64,000 nucleotides of DNA from contig CM075760.1 of NCBI GenBank assembly GCA_037974335.1, positions 32,245,109-32,309,108 of the forward strand. The letters run 5' to 3'. The position numbers and the translations under genes were made by a program. Of the stretch, positions 1-10,597 are shown one piece after another (position 1 is the stretch's first letter; each line of letters opens with the position of its first letter). The notes under the pieces are model-generated. The model worked only from the letters and a program-made list of their open reading frames with translations. It searched no databases and was not told the DNA's origin. Source of the DNA: Prionace glauca. Lineage: Eukaryota; Chordata; Chondrichthyes; Carcharhiniformes; Carcharhinidae.

Positions 1-345
1 CATCAGAGTGAGTTGTGCGAGAGCTGATTTTTGAAGTTTGAGGATGTCCCCAGAAAGGGGGGTGGTGCACCGTTCCGGAGATACTGCAATACCAGGCCGA
101 TACATGGAGTGAACAGAGCAAGCCCTTATTCCATCTCCCTGCTCCAAAAATCAATCCAGGTAGTGGGTTCCTGGAACTCGCTGCCGGGGAGAGATAGTAG
201 AAGCGGATGCAGTTTTAAGTCAGCTGACAAGTACATGAATAGGATGGGAATAGAGGGATATGGTCCTGGAAGGATAGGGGGTTTTAGTTAAGTCGGGGCA
301 GCATGGTCAGTGAAGGTTTGAAGGGCCGAATGGCATGTTCCTGGG
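1..345 (+). repeat. CR1-type LINE 3' end, old
   Basis: The end of an RT open frame (WNSLP-like motif near 165-190) is followed by the 'agggccgaatggc' 3' UTR motif and a 'ctgttcttt' tail, as in other CR1 copies in this window. It is diverged and enters from outside the window, so its full length is unknown. Confidence 0.6.
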
Positions 346-775
346 CTGTAATTTTCTCTGTTCTTTGTACTGCCATTTTTCTTAACCCAAAACTGAGCTT
401 CAGACCCTGTAGCTCTATATTTAACCCCTCCATCTCTGACATCTCTCCAGTCAGACAACCCTGTGAGATGTCTGTACTGATCTTATTGTGGCATCATGAG
501 CGTTCCACATACAACATGAGTTCCATCTATAAATTCTCATCTTGAACATTTCCATTGAAATTTCAAGGCAAGCAGAGCTTTTTGAGCAGAATGGTTCAGA
601 TTCCCATCCCCTTTGATGTGAACAAGTTGTTTCTGATTTCACTACAGAGGTTGTCTATTAAACATTGACTGAACACAGGGGGTGAATGTGAGAAGCTGCA
701 GTTTCCAGTTGAAGAGGTTCCAATGTCTCTGAGCAGCTGAACTGGGGAAACCTTTGGGCAGAGACTGTCCTGCTG
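346..775. other. Non-coding stretch, nothing recognised
   Basis: There is no coding, repeat or RNA signal I can support. It directly flanks the CpG-rich island and could be its upstream region or first transcribed part. Confidence 0.4.
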
Positions 776-1640
776 CTATTTCCCTTCCTGGCCACCAGGG
801 GTCGCTGTAACACTCCCAGGCACTACACCACTCAGTGTCACCTCTTGCCCACTCCGGCCCGGCCGCTGCTCATTGGCGGAACATCCGGGACCTGAAGAGA
901 GGCGGGGCCAGCCGCCATATTTCCGTGACGTCACCGTCAGCCCCTCCCCCCGTCGAGGAAAAAGCGACGGTTGAGAAATGTAGAAAGTGAGAGAAATTCC
1001 CACCCGGAAATCCCGCCCGGAGCGGAATTAAAATTAAATAAAATACATATTTTTATGAAGAGGCAGGTGGCGGAACCGCGCATGTGCTGTAGTATTTTCC
1101 CAGAGCGCACCGCGCGGGGGTGACTGAAAAACAGACGCAATAAAAACAGAAACGATTTTCCCGAATGGAGAAGGAACCGAAAGTCTGACGGGTGAGGATG
1201 TGAATAATAATCATCAGAATTTAAAATATTAAAAGATTAACATGGAACTGCCTGGGCGCATGTGCGGGAGGGGATGTCAACCAGAGAGCAGCGCGGGGGG
1301 ACGCCGTCTCCCCTGGCAACGCAAGATGGCCGCGGGCCGCCTCCGCTGGCAACGCAAGATGGCGGCTGACCGTCTGCGCTCGCAACGTAAGATGGCGGCT
1401 GGCCGTCTCCCCTGGCAACGCAAGATGGCCGCAGGCCGCCTCCGCTGGCAACGCAAGATGGCGGCTGACCGTCTGCGCTGGCAACGTAAGATGGCGGCTG
1501 GCCGTCTCCCTTGGCAACGCAAGATGGACGCTGGCCGTCTCCCTTGGCAACGCAAGATGGCCGCGGGCGGCGGGTGTGATTGTGGCGCAGGCGCAGTGAG
1601 GTCTGCCTGCAGCCATTGTCCAGATTGCCCCCCAGTGGAT
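776..1640. promoter_or_regulatory. CpG-island promoter-like region
   Basis: This is a GC- and CpG-rich block in an otherwise AT-balanced window. Seen directly: an inverted CCAAT box (attgg, 872-876), a GC box (ggcggggc, 901-908), a YY1-like site on the minus strand (gccgccatat, 911-920), a perfect CRE/ATF site (tgacgtca, 926-933), NRF1-like gcgcatgtgc near 1257-1266, and another NRF1-like gcgcaggcgc near 1585-1594. Such site mixes are typical of TATA-less housekeeping promoters. I cannot tell the direction of transcription and see no convincing first exon, so the gene it serves is unknown and may lie outside the window. Confidence 0.55.
1308..1570 (+). repeat. 33-bp minisatellite of YY1-type motifs (8 units)
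   Basis: The motif aagatgg begins at 1323, 1356, 1389, 1422, 1455, 1488, 1521 and 1554, exactly every 33 bases. Most copies read aagatggcggc or aagatggccgc, close to the known YY1 consensus. Each unit also carries a ggcaacg block, a half-site of the RFX X-box type. Because 33 is a multiple of three, the array stays open in several frames on both strands and gives artificial 11-residue repeats. I treat it as regulatory or structural DNA, not coding. Confidence 0.8.
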
Positions 1641-1811
1641 GTGGTGGGGAGGTGCAGCAGATGGAGCAACAATCTCAGTTTCAATGGGGGGAGAGAAGCT
1701 GCAATGCTGCTCCCTGTTGTTCACTCCTCTCCCCAGTCTCAGCATTGCAGAGTGTTTAAACAAGAGGGTGCATTGTCACAGCAGCACCCAGACCTGCAGT
1801 TTAAGGTTATT

Positions 1812-2062
1812 TATTAGTGTCACTAATAAGTAGGCTGACATTAACACTGCAGTGAAGTTACTGTGAGAATTGCCCGAGTCTCCACATTCCTGTTTGGGGG
1901 TAACACTGAGGGGGAATTGAAGCCCGGCCCAATGCCCCCTAACCCAGCACGTCTTTCAGACTGGGGAAGGAAACCCACACAGACACGGGGACAAGGTGCA
2001 AATGACCCACAGGTCCCTGGCACAGTGAGGCTGCAGTGTTACCCACTGTCCCACCGTGCTGA
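1812..2062 (-). repeat. tRNA-headed SINE (family A), tail variant
   Basis: On the minus strand it runs from a tRNA-like head (cagggacctgtgggtcatt near 2003-2021) through the body to a tail with 'actgtgagaattgcccg' and a cactaata end. The body matches family A elsewhere (compare 62312-62650), but the tail differs from that copy and resembles the one at 57372. Confidence 0.65.
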
Positions 2063-2249
2063 CACTGGGGATAATGTATTTGGGGGGAACACGGGGCAGG
2101 TGGGGGTATCACCAACTCAATTTGATGGGGGGGGGTGGAAACATCAGGAAAAATCATCTTTGTCTCAAAACATTCTTCCATTTTTCCTCTTGTTTCTTAT
2201 TGAAAACCAGCTCACTCCTCCATCCCTCCCATCAATAGGGGTAACAGAA

Positions 2250-2712
2250 CGCAGAGAAAAGGTTACAGCGCAGGAGAGGCCATTCAGCCCATCACATCCG
2301 CACCAGCTCGGGAAATAAAGACTAGCTGTCCATTCGAATCCCACCTTCCAGCAACCCAGCCCCTGAGCCTCCTTTTTACAGGACACAGAGTTTCAGCTAC
2401 AGATCCGAGTGCCGAGGGTTTCTATCTGAACCACCAGTTTAGGAAGCGCTTTGCAGGCATCCTCCACCCTCTGAGTGAGAAGCACCTTCCTTATGGCCCT
2501 TATAATCCTCCTACCGATCACCTTCAATCTGTGTGAACCCCACTTCCTGTCTCTGTTTGGGGGAAACAGGCCTTTCCTGTCCATCCTGTCTTGCCCCCCT
2601 CAGAATGTCAGACACCTCAGTTCGGTCACCTCTCAGGAAAACAACCCTCGCCAATCCAATCCTTTCCTCACCGCTGCAATTTCCCCAGTCCTGGCAAAAC
2701 ATTTGTAAATCC
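2250..2712 (-). repeat. Old CR1-like LINE 3' fragment
   Basis: The minus strand carries the C-terminal part of a CR1-type RT frame and its 3' UTR, with reversed motifs such as 'ggccattcagccca' near 2279-2292. It is diverged and lacks the 5' part. Confidence 0.5.
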
Positions 2713-3124
2713 AAATGGTTATCGAATCTGAGTAATCTTTAACATTGCCCCTTCGCCAACAGGGAACAATCATGAGGCAGGAGACTGAGCAAATGTTGGG
2801 ATATTTATTCAGAAAACAATGAAATATTTATTGACATGTTCAGATAAATCTCAATGATGGCCGTTGACCAGGTCAACATTAAACAATGGTTCAGTCCCAG
2901 GTTAAAAATCATTGTAACAAAGTAGAAGTTTATCCTGAAATTGGACATTGCCGGAGACTTCCCATATAACGGAGAGATCCAAACTCATACCACACCCTGA
3001 TGTGGTAAAGGGGACACCAGGCTGAGCTCCAGACTGGGGATTAAAGAACACCGAGATATGTTTGATTCTGGTGATACACCCTCTCCGAGCCAGGATTGAG
3101 GAATTCTTAGGCAGAGAGATAGAA
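2713..3124. other. Non-coding stretch, nothing recognised
   Basis: AT-rich DNA between two repeats. No ORF, RNA or repeat signal could be assigned. Confidence 0.35.
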
Positions 3125-3344
3125 AATGTCCTTCGGGTGTTCTGGTTTCTTCCCACACTCCAAAGATGTGCAGGTTGGGTGCACTGTCCATGCTAAATTG
3201 CCCTTAGGCTCCCAAGATGTATAGGTTAGGGGGGATGAGTGAGCAAATACATGGGGTTACGGGGTAAGCCTGGGTAAGGGTCGGTAGAGATTTGAAAGGC
3301 GGAATGTCCTCCTTCTGCTTTGTAAGAATTCTATGAGTCAATGA
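3125..3344 (+). repeat. SINE family A, 5' truncated
   Basis: It contains the family core (cccacactccaaagatgtgc), the 'ctaaattgccc' block and the 'cctccttctg...attctatga' 3' end. The tRNA-like head is missing. Confidence 0.7.
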
Positions 3345-3465
3345 AGTGAAACTCTCCAGACCAGGTAACATCATGGTAAATCTCCACTGCACCCTTTCCA
3401 GTGTCACCCCATCCCTCCTATCCCGGGGATCCCAGAACTGCACCATTTTTTCCAAGAAGTGACCA
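3345..3465 (-). repeat. CR1 RT C-terminal fragment
   Basis: Minus-strand translation gives the CR1 C-terminal block (VQFWDPRDRR, LERVQWRFTMMLPGL), the equivalent of VQFWAPHLRKD/LEGVQRRFTRLIPEL in the intact CR1 of this window. Confidence 0.6.
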
Positions 3466-4090
3466 GATGTGTAGATGAGAGCAATGCTTTTGACGTAGTC
3501 TTCTCGGACTTCAGCAGGGCTTTTGACAAGGTCCCACACGGGAGACTAATAGGGAAGTTAAGATCCCATGGTATCCAAGGAAATGTGTCAAATTGGATCC
3601 AGAATTGGTTGAGTGGCAGGAAGCAGAGGGTGATGGTGGAGGGGGTGATTTTCAGACTGGAAACTTGTATCCACAGGGTTCGATGTTGGGGCCCTTGTTG
3701 TTTGTGGTTTATTGAAATAACTTAGTGGTAAAATGCAGGAGGTTTATCAGTAAGTTTGCGGATGATAGGGGAATTGTTCGGATGGTAAATGGGAGGAAAG
3801 CCTTAGATTACAGGGGGATAGAGACAGGCTGATCCGTGGCAAAAGGAATCCAATGGGGATCAGTGTGATGTGATGCACTCGGGCAGGGCTAACAAGAAAA
3901 GGGATTAGATGATGAACAGTAGGATCCCAGGAAGCTCCGAGGATCAGAGGGAGATCGGTGAGCATGTACACCGGTCCCTTACGGTAACAGGACAGGTGGG
4001 TAAAGTGGTTAAGAAGACACACGGTTCACTACTTTATTAGCCGAGTGTTTAAGAGTGGGGAGGTTATGCTGGAATTATATAAAATGTTGG
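3466..4090 (+). repeat. CR1-like LINE RT fragment
   Basis: Plus-strand translation shows FSDFSRAFDKVPHGRLIGKL and NWLSGRKQRV, the RT block just before the catalytic YxDD region of CR1-like elements. The frame then breaks up. It lies head to head with the minus-strand fragment on its left. Confidence 0.65.
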
Positions 4091-4137
4091 TTAGGCATTA
4101 GGAAGGAGGAATGAGACAGAAAAAAAGACAGAAAAAA

Positions 4138-4213
4138 GAGAGAGGGAAAAAAAGAGACAGAGGGAAAAAAAGAGACAGAGGGAAAAAAAGAGACAGAGGA
4201 AAAAAAAGAGAGT
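4138..4213 (+). repeat. 18-bp A/G minisatellite
   Basis: About four copies of agggaaaaaaagagacag, nearly perfect, adjoin a CR1 fragment. Confidence 0.8.
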
Positions 4214-4500
4214 AAACACAGTACTCCAGCTTCAGCCTCATCTTTACCCTGTACAGTTGCAGCAAGACCTTCCTGCTTTTATATTCTATCCCCCTCGCTA
4301 AAAAGGCCAGCATCCCATTCGCCTTCCTGACCACCTGCTGCACCTGCAAGCTGGGTTTTTGCGACTCATGCACAAGGACCCCCAGGTCCCTCTGCACCGA
4401 AGCATGCTGCAGCTTTTCGCCTTTTAAATAGTAATACCAACTCTCTGCCTCCCATTAGACAGCCAATCCTCCATCAACACTAGCTTTTTCAGTTTATTCA
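4214..4500 (-). repeat. CR1 fragment (young-type subfamily)
   Basis: The minus strand encodes QRDLGVLVHESQKPSLQVQQ and KANGMLAFLARGIEYKSRKV, almost identical to the intact CR1 ORF2 at 43052-45961. It is an internal piece without the 3' tail. Confidence 0.75.
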
Positions 4501-4654
4501 GGAATGGGTAAATTTGCGTCCACAACCGAATATTATTATCTGCCACTGGAAGAGTTTTGAAAGAAGTTCACGATAACCCACTCTTCCATTGGGAATACGA
4601 CCAGTGTCTGTTAATTATAACCAACTCAAGGCATCTGCCTTCGCGAGTCGGTCT

Positions 4655-4945
4655 CCCAGTTGCCCATGTTCAGAGGGCAATTAAGTGTCAACCACATTGC
4701 TGTGGGCCTGGGGTCACGATTATGCCTGACAACAGTAGGGCGACAGATTACCCTCCTGGGACATTGGTGAACCAGATGTTTATTTTTTTCAGAAAACCGA
4801 CAATTTTAATGGTCACCAGCGGATTCTAAACTCCAGATATATTTATTCAAACTTTACCATATGCCGTGACAAGATCGGAACCCTGGTGTCCAGAACATTA
4901 GCTGAGTTTCAGCATTAATAGTCTAGTGATAAAACCACCAGTCCA
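4655..4945 (-). repeat. tRNA-headed SINE (family B)
   Basis: Read on the minus strand, it has a tRNA-like head (actagaca/attccgatc-like blocks between 4870 and 4945) and a body with 'cacagcaatgtggttgac', 'ccaggagggtaatctgtcg' and 'gaaccagatg' counterparts. The same body is at 19027, 34420 and inside the palindrome at 41450. Confidence 0.55.
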
Positions 4946-5103
4946 TCATGTACACATCCTGAGTGTAAACATCCTGAGTTCCTGTAACCTCGAGACAGCA
5001 TATTACATAGGTCTGTAGTGCTCCCGGATTGGACAGCATTAACTGCCTCAATGAGGAAGGGCATATTCCAATAACTCCACCTGATGGGTATCGTTAAACT
5101 CAT

Positions 5104-5792
5104 TAAATGTGTCTCTCTGCCTCGTTTTGTGTTTGTGCTTTTCTCTTTCTCTCTGTCACTCTTTCTCTGTGCCTCTTTCTCTCTCTCTCTCGATGTTACT
5201 CTCTGTATTTTTCTGTCTCTCCGCCTCTCCCCCACTCTCCCTCTCCCAATCCTTCTCTCTCTCTCTCCTGTCCCCGTCAGTCCCACTCTCTGTCCCCCTT
5301 TTGAGTCTCCCTTTCCTTCTGCCTACCTCGACCTGCCTCTTTTTCTTGTTGTTTCCACTGTGCTCATTAAGCCTCACTCTTTCCCATTTGCACCCGCTGT
5401 CTGTCTCTATATCTGTGTTTCTCTTTGTCTCTGGCTATTTCCCTCTGCCTCACGTTCTGCCCCCCATTTCCCCTTCATATTCCTTTCACTCTCTTATTAC
5501 AACCTCCAAACTGTCTTCCTCTGTCTCCTTTCTCATTCCCTGTATATCACCCTCGCCGTTTTCTCTACTCCCTATCCCTGTCTCTCTCACTCTGTGAGAA
5601 TCTCTCTCTGTCTCTGTTCTTTCTCTCTGTCTGCACCTATTCGAACATCTTTCAAATCTTGTTGTTATCCATGCCTTTGTGCCTCTCCCTCTCTCTGCCA
5701 ATCTCTATCACTCTCACTGTTGCTTACACTGCCCCCCTTCTCTGTCTCCCTCTCACTTTTTCTCTCTGTGTGTATGTGTGTTTGTAATTATT
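5104..5792 (+). repeat. CT-rich low-complexity tract
   Basis: About 690 bases of polypyrimidine DNA (tctctctct, ctctgtctct). Long open frames of Leu/Ser/Pro in it are composition artefacts. It lies 3' of the GPCR stop codon. Confidence 0.85.
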
Positions 5793-5875
5793 TCTGTCTC
5801 CGTGATGCTGTTTTGTTGTTTATAATGTGAACGCTTAACATGAAGAATCATGGACCTTGTGGTTGTAGTTTCCTC

Positions 5876-6777
5876 TCAGGGTGTATTGAGATGAAGAATT
5901 GCAGTAAAGGGGTATTTCAGAAGATCTTTTAGCTGCTGTCTAAAGTGAGTCTGTGTCACAGCATAAATGGCGGTGTTTGTGCAGCAACTTGTGAGTTGTA
6001 GCATAAAACCCAATTCCATAACAAAAAGATGTAACCTCATCGACTGATAGCCCAAGCCATACATCCGACTCCATGTTGAATAAAACATTAATGCCGACCA
6101 TAAGACGATGAAATTCGCTGAGATAACAAACAGTAAAATGATGGATTTCCTTCGACTCTCCATCTCTGGGTCACTAGGATTTTCCCCACCACTGTGAGCC
6201 CGGAGTCTCCTGCGGGCTCTGCTGCTCACTAAAATGTGTCTGACAGTGAGAGCATTGAGCAGCAGAATCAGGGCGAATGGGACACATGGGGTTAGAATGT
6301 TGTGGAGGAACTCAATTGTTGTCCAGACCAGAGAATCCACAACATCCCATGAGAAGCGACAAAACCAGGGATTGTTCGCCAGCCCATATCCATTTAATAA
6401 CATAAAATACCAGAAAATGTTCTTTAAAAAGCTCAGCACTGTCACTGTTCCCAGAACCACAGCCGCTGATTTCTCAGTGCAATATTTACTTTTCAGCTTG
6501 GGGCAGCAAATGGCCACAAATCGATCAAAGGTGAAAGTGACGGTGAACCAGACAGAACAGTCAGTGGCTGCATAAAGCAGGACGGCGTGGATGTTACACA
6601 CGGGGAACGACATCAGGAAATAAAAGTGTTCCCAATAAACAATGGGAATCTGTCTCAATATCAGGTCGAGGATAATGACCAACAGATCCCCCACTGACAT
6701 CGCCACCAGGTAACGAGTGACACATTTGGACAGACTACAGTTTCTGCTCATCAACGTCACAATTGTGATTATGTTCA
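5876..6777 (-). CDS. GPR139-like orphan GPCR, main exon (exon 2)
   Basis: This exon encodes TM1 (rest) to the C terminus of a class A receptor close to GPR139, a Gq-coupled orphan receptor of the plasma membrane. Family landmarks visible: SKCVTRYLVAMSVGDLLVI (TM2), ATDCSVWFTVTFTFDRFVAI with the DRF form of the DRY motif (TM3), RYCTEK-like KYCTEKSAAVV (TM4), a second-loop Cys in PWFCRF, LLNALTVRHIL (TM5/ICL3), DPEMESRRKSIILLF (TM6) and CCTNTAIYAVTQ as the TM7 NPxxY variant. The frame is open to its stop at 5876. The exon start is taken at 6777, because a splice acceptor (ttcctgacag) precedes TGAACATAATC and exon 1 ends in the matching phase. An ATG at 6835 is upstream of that acceptor and therefore intronic. 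In sharks this family is, to my knowledge, expanded, so orthology to GPR139 itself is not claimed. Confidence 0.85.
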
Positions 6778-6924
6778 CTGTCAGGAAGGAAATAAAGAAT
6801 AAAATTAGACATGAATCAGGGGAATAAATTACCATTTAGACTGCAGATGGAACTTTTTAAAAAAAAAATGTGCACACACACTGAACCAGTTAAATCTTTA
6901 TTTTTATATGATCCAGCACATCGT

Positions 6925-7068
6925 TTGGAAAGTGAGACGAAAGTGGAACATCTGGAGGAAATCCAGGCAGACACGGGGAGAAGGTCCAAATTCGACACAG
7001 ACAGTGACCCGAGCCTGGAATTGAACCCAGGTTCCTGATGCTGAGTCAGCAGTGCTAACCAGAGTGTC
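6925..7068 (-). repeat. SINE family A, head half
   Basis: The minus strand has a tRNA-like head (agcactgctgactcagcatc, then ggttcaattcc) and the following 'gtcactgtctgtgtcg...ctccccgtgtctgcctgg' body. The 3' half is missing. It sits in the GPCR intron. Confidence 0.65.
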
Positions 7069-7674
7069 ATTATGATATTCCATGGCAGGTACAAAATGCT
7101 ATTCATTTTGGAAAGCGTTTTCCGGGGGTCCTCAACATTTACCCTCACTTAGCTGCGAGTAAATAGTTTTGGTACCTTGTGGGGAATTTGGAGAGTGAGA
7201 AGGCTGTGTGGGTAATCCTGACAGATAATTCAGAGTAGAGTCCTGTACGTAGTAATCTGTCGTCTTTCAAACAGCTTACTGAAAACTCGTGCGGCAAAGC
7301 TGGTACCAAACAGTGCTGGTTTCACCCTTTCCTCTAGACACTACCAGCAGTTGGCAGAGAGAGATCCCAATGCCTCGGCAGCTCAGAATCTCTATTATGT
7401 TTACACAGGACTGTATCCTGGAGAGGAGACCACAGTATTGTGTCCGCTCTTTGTACAACACGGGAAGAAATCGTAATCTCACACTCGAATGGCACAGAAC
7501 ACAACGACAAGGGTTTGATTTCAAAGCTTCCTGGTTCAGTGTATAGCTACTGTCCATAGTGCCCAGTGTATTTGCTGCTGCCCCACTGTGGTCTACTGGA
7601 GAAGTGAAGCTCAATGATTCCTCTCTCAGTGGGATAGTTGCTGGTCTATGCACCGTAAGAAAAGTTCAAACCAA
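7069..7674. other. GPCR intron, nothing recognised
   Basis: Short open frames here show no family resemblance and no splice-bounded exon. I treat it as intron. Confidence 0.4.
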
Positions 7675-8010
7675 GGCCGCTATCAAACAAAAACCAAGCA
7701 ACCTGCCTCAGTAGTTATTGCCCAGTGACACTTATATCCAATATTATATGATGCAGCAAAAGATTTGCTATGGCATGAATCAATTCCAGCCTCCCAGATT
7801 GCTTGGATCTGCTACAATTCACCTATCTCTGCAATAGGTCCACAGATGACATCGCCCTGGCCCTACATTCAACATTGTAACAATGACCCCTGTTTATTGA
7901 CAACAGCTCAGCCTTTAACACCATTATTCCAAAGAAACTCATCGACAAAGTCTATGGCCTGGGGCTAGGCCTCTACCTCTGCAATTTGATCCTGTGAGAC
8001 AGCAATAAAT
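7675..8010 (+). repeat. L2/Rex1-like LINE RT fragment
   Basis: The translated remnant resembles '[20 protein letters not shown]' and 'LCNLIL' (about 7911-7995), the RT block of L2/Rex1-type LINEs ('[18 protein letters not shown]'). It is broken by indels. Confidence 0.55.
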
Positions 8011-8649
8011 AAGGACAGTTAGGGGGTGGGGTGTGGTGAACTGTCCCATATGGAGCACAGTCTGCAGTTTTAAAATAAAATCCAAAGTTACAAGAGGTTG
8101 CCCCCCTTTTTATTTCAGTGTAACTCTGATCTGATGTAAGCGATTGAAATCAGTTTGCCAGATGATAGCAGGCACAGTAAAATTCTCCAGTGGAATAGGC
8201 CTTCTGGACTATTGCCAGGTAAACACCTAACTATCAGGGGCGCAACAAGTCCGATATTAACCTCCCACCCCCTCACGATCCACCCCCCAGCCCACGCTCT
8301 AATCCATTACTATTTAAAACTCTGTCTCCTCAAATTTAAGAAATCCCAGCATCCACCACACTGAGGTAATGAATGCAACAGATTCACCACCCATTGAGAG
8401 AATTAATTTCTCTCCATGTCTGTCTTGATCCTGACGATTTCAGGTGTTCGGGCCCCGCTTCTGGATGTACTCCTGGCTCAGCACTGGTGGATCTGCCCTG
8501 AAGACAGTTGTGTTTTCTTTATACATATAATACTAATGACGTATCAGCAACCTTGGACGCAGATTGGCATGAGGTTGGCAACAATACTAGATTCAAATAG
8601 ATCCCTTGTAGCTGTGTTTTTTTATTTAAATTCATCAGCTGGCACAATG
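8011..8649. other. GPCR intron with a small CR1-like relic
   Basis: The segment near 8290-8430 resembles the minus-strand CR1 block 'agattcaccacc...gagagaa' seen in full at 43180. The rest is unassigned intron. Confidence 0.35.
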
Positions 8650-9492
8650 CAAAACCATGATGTGGAAATGCCAGCGTTGGACTGGGGTAAGTACAGTAAG
8701 AAGTCCCACAACACCAGGTTAAAACTCAACAGGTTTATTTGGCAGCAGAAGCTTTTGGAGAGCTGCCCCTTCATCAGGTGATTGGAAGTTCTGTTCACAA
8801 ACAGGGCATATAAAGGCACAAACTCAATTTACAAAATAATGGTTGGAATGTGAGTTTTTAGAGATAATCAAGTCTTAAAGATACAGACAATGTGGGTAGA
8901 GAGAGGGCCAAACACAGATTAAAGAGATGTGTATTGTCTCCAGTCAGGGCAGGTAGTGAGATTTCGCAAACCCAGGTTGTCGATCACCATGTTTTCTTCC
9001 AGTTGGGGCATTCTTCAGCAGTCATGGACATCCGGCCTCTGATCTTCAGGTAAGCATTCTCCAAGGCGACCTTCATGACACACGACAGTGCAGGTTCGCT
9101 GAACAGAGACTGATAGCCAAGTCCCGCACAACAGAGGACGGCCTCAACTGGGCTCTTGTGTTGATGTCACATTATCTGTAACCCCCACGTCTTGCCTGGG
9201 CTTGCAAAATCTCACTAACTGTCCTGGCTGGAGACAGTACACACCTCTTTAACCTCTGCTTAACCCTCTCTCCACTCACATTGTCTGTATCTTTCAGACT
9301 TGCTTACCTGGAAAGGCTCACATTCCAACCATTATTTTGTGAATTGAGTTTGTGTTTTTACATGTCCTATTTTTGAACACAGCTACCCACTCGCCTGAAG
9401 AAAGAACAACATTCCAAAAGCCAATGGTGCCAAATAAACCTGTTGGATTTTAACCTGGTGTTGTGAGATTTCGGACTGTGTTGACCACAATG
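8650..9492. mobile_element. Fold-back element with long inverted ends
   Basis: The ends are imperfect inverted repeats about 300 bases long: gatgtggaaatgccagcgtt...accaggtt at the left is answered by aacctggtgttgtgagattt at the right. Internal blocks also pair (8925-8972 against about 9196-9252). There is no transposase frame, so it is non-autonomous. Single ends of the same family lie at 21090-21210 and 51660-51715. The superfamily is not clear to me. Confidence 0.65.
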
Positions 9493-9872
9493 CAAAACCT
9501 GTCGTGCCAATTACCAAGGCAACCCCTATGTTTTTGGCCTCTGTAATAATTGTCACAACTTAAAGTTTCTGTGTATTCAGCAATTTAAACATCTCAGCGT
9601 CAAACAATAACACATTTTTAAGAGATTGCACACTTTTCCCCCCTCCTACCGGTTTTCACAATTCTTTTTCATCTTCCTAAACATCCTTTACATCTTTACA
9701 AACTAAACTCCACAACACAGGCAACACTAACATAGTGATCTGCGCTTTGTAGATGTGATAACTCAATAAGGACGCAGACTACAAGCATCAGTTGCAAACA
9801 GGGTAGAGCAGACGGCAAGAGTGGCAGAGTTAAACACGGGCTACATTATTAATAATCAGTGGAGAAACTTAC

Positions 9873-9987
9873 CGGGGACACCAACAATAGCCAGGATTGG
9901 ATAGTGAAAGTATCGGATCAGTTTCAATACGTATTCAACACGCTTAGCTGTAGACGGCCAACCTTGAGACAGCAAGTAAAGTACCGA
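9873..9987 (-). CDS. GPR139-like GPCR, exon 1 (start unresolved)
   Basis: The minus-strand frame reads VEYVLKLIRYFHYPILAIVG then VP, the extracellular tail and first half of TM1 of GPR139-like receptors. It is followed by a consensus donor (gtaagt, 9867-9872) in phase 1. Joined to exon 2, the G and TG make the Val of VNIITIV, exactly where this family is split. The intron is 3.1 kb. Going upstream the frame runs only to a TAG at 9988-9990, with no ATG in between. Either a further 5' exon supplies the start, or the start codon has been lost and the gene is decaying. The intact 300-residue exon 2 argues against long-standing decay. Confidence 0.7.
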
Positions 9988-9990
9988 CTA

Positions 9991-10597
9991 TAAACTCCTC
10001 TCAGTTGTTGCAACATTCAGATCTCTGCCCCTCAGATGCTGATCCATTGTGGGAACGTCCAGATCTACCTTTCCTGGATACACCTCCATTGCAGAAAGCT
10101 TGCAATTTCTCTCTCCCAATGTTGATCCCTCGACTCCCTCTCTGTGGAGCCGCTTATCACTGTGACACTCCCAATGACACCGTGCAGAACTCCTTTATGA
10201 AGCCTGGATGGGAATGCTCCAGAGACACGATTAGGACTGGTTGAATTAATTCCGACATTAATTACAGTCACTGAACAAACAGGTTAATATTTTTCATTCA
10301 AAACATATTTTTGTCAATGCATCACAGAATAAGTCTGTGTCTGTGTGAGCGTTCCTGATGGAAGGAATTTTGGAAATGCCGGGAGGGTTGACCAGTATCT
10401 TTCAATGTTGCTGGGATATGGGATTGTGACAAAGAAACGAACACATTATGCAAAAGTCCCCCCAGCCTGTCCGGAAGGGAAAACATTTTAAACCTGGAAA
10501 TGTAGAGCTCTCAGCATCGCATCAGTGAAAGAAATGGGGAAAGTCTGAACCCAAAATCTTGGAGAAATTAACTTGTGACTTCCAGCACCATGGGTGG
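9991..10597. other. Intergenic, nothing recognised
   Basis: It may hold the 5' end of the GPCR gene. I could not find a convincing ATG exon or promoter. Confidence 0.35.

Noticed and set aside
776-1140. Minus-strand open frames in the CpG-rich island
   Set aside because: GC-rich DNA has few stops. The encoded sequences resemble nothing and overlap promoter-type sites.
1242-1817. Open frames on both strands with an 11-residue repeat (KMAAGRLRWQR type)
   Set aside because: They follow from a 33-bp minisatellite, whose unit is a multiple of three. No homology, splice or start context supports a protein.
5084-5830. 248-residue Leu/Ser/Pro/Cys-rich open frame
   Set aside because: Purely a CT-rich tract; three overlapping frames are open at once.
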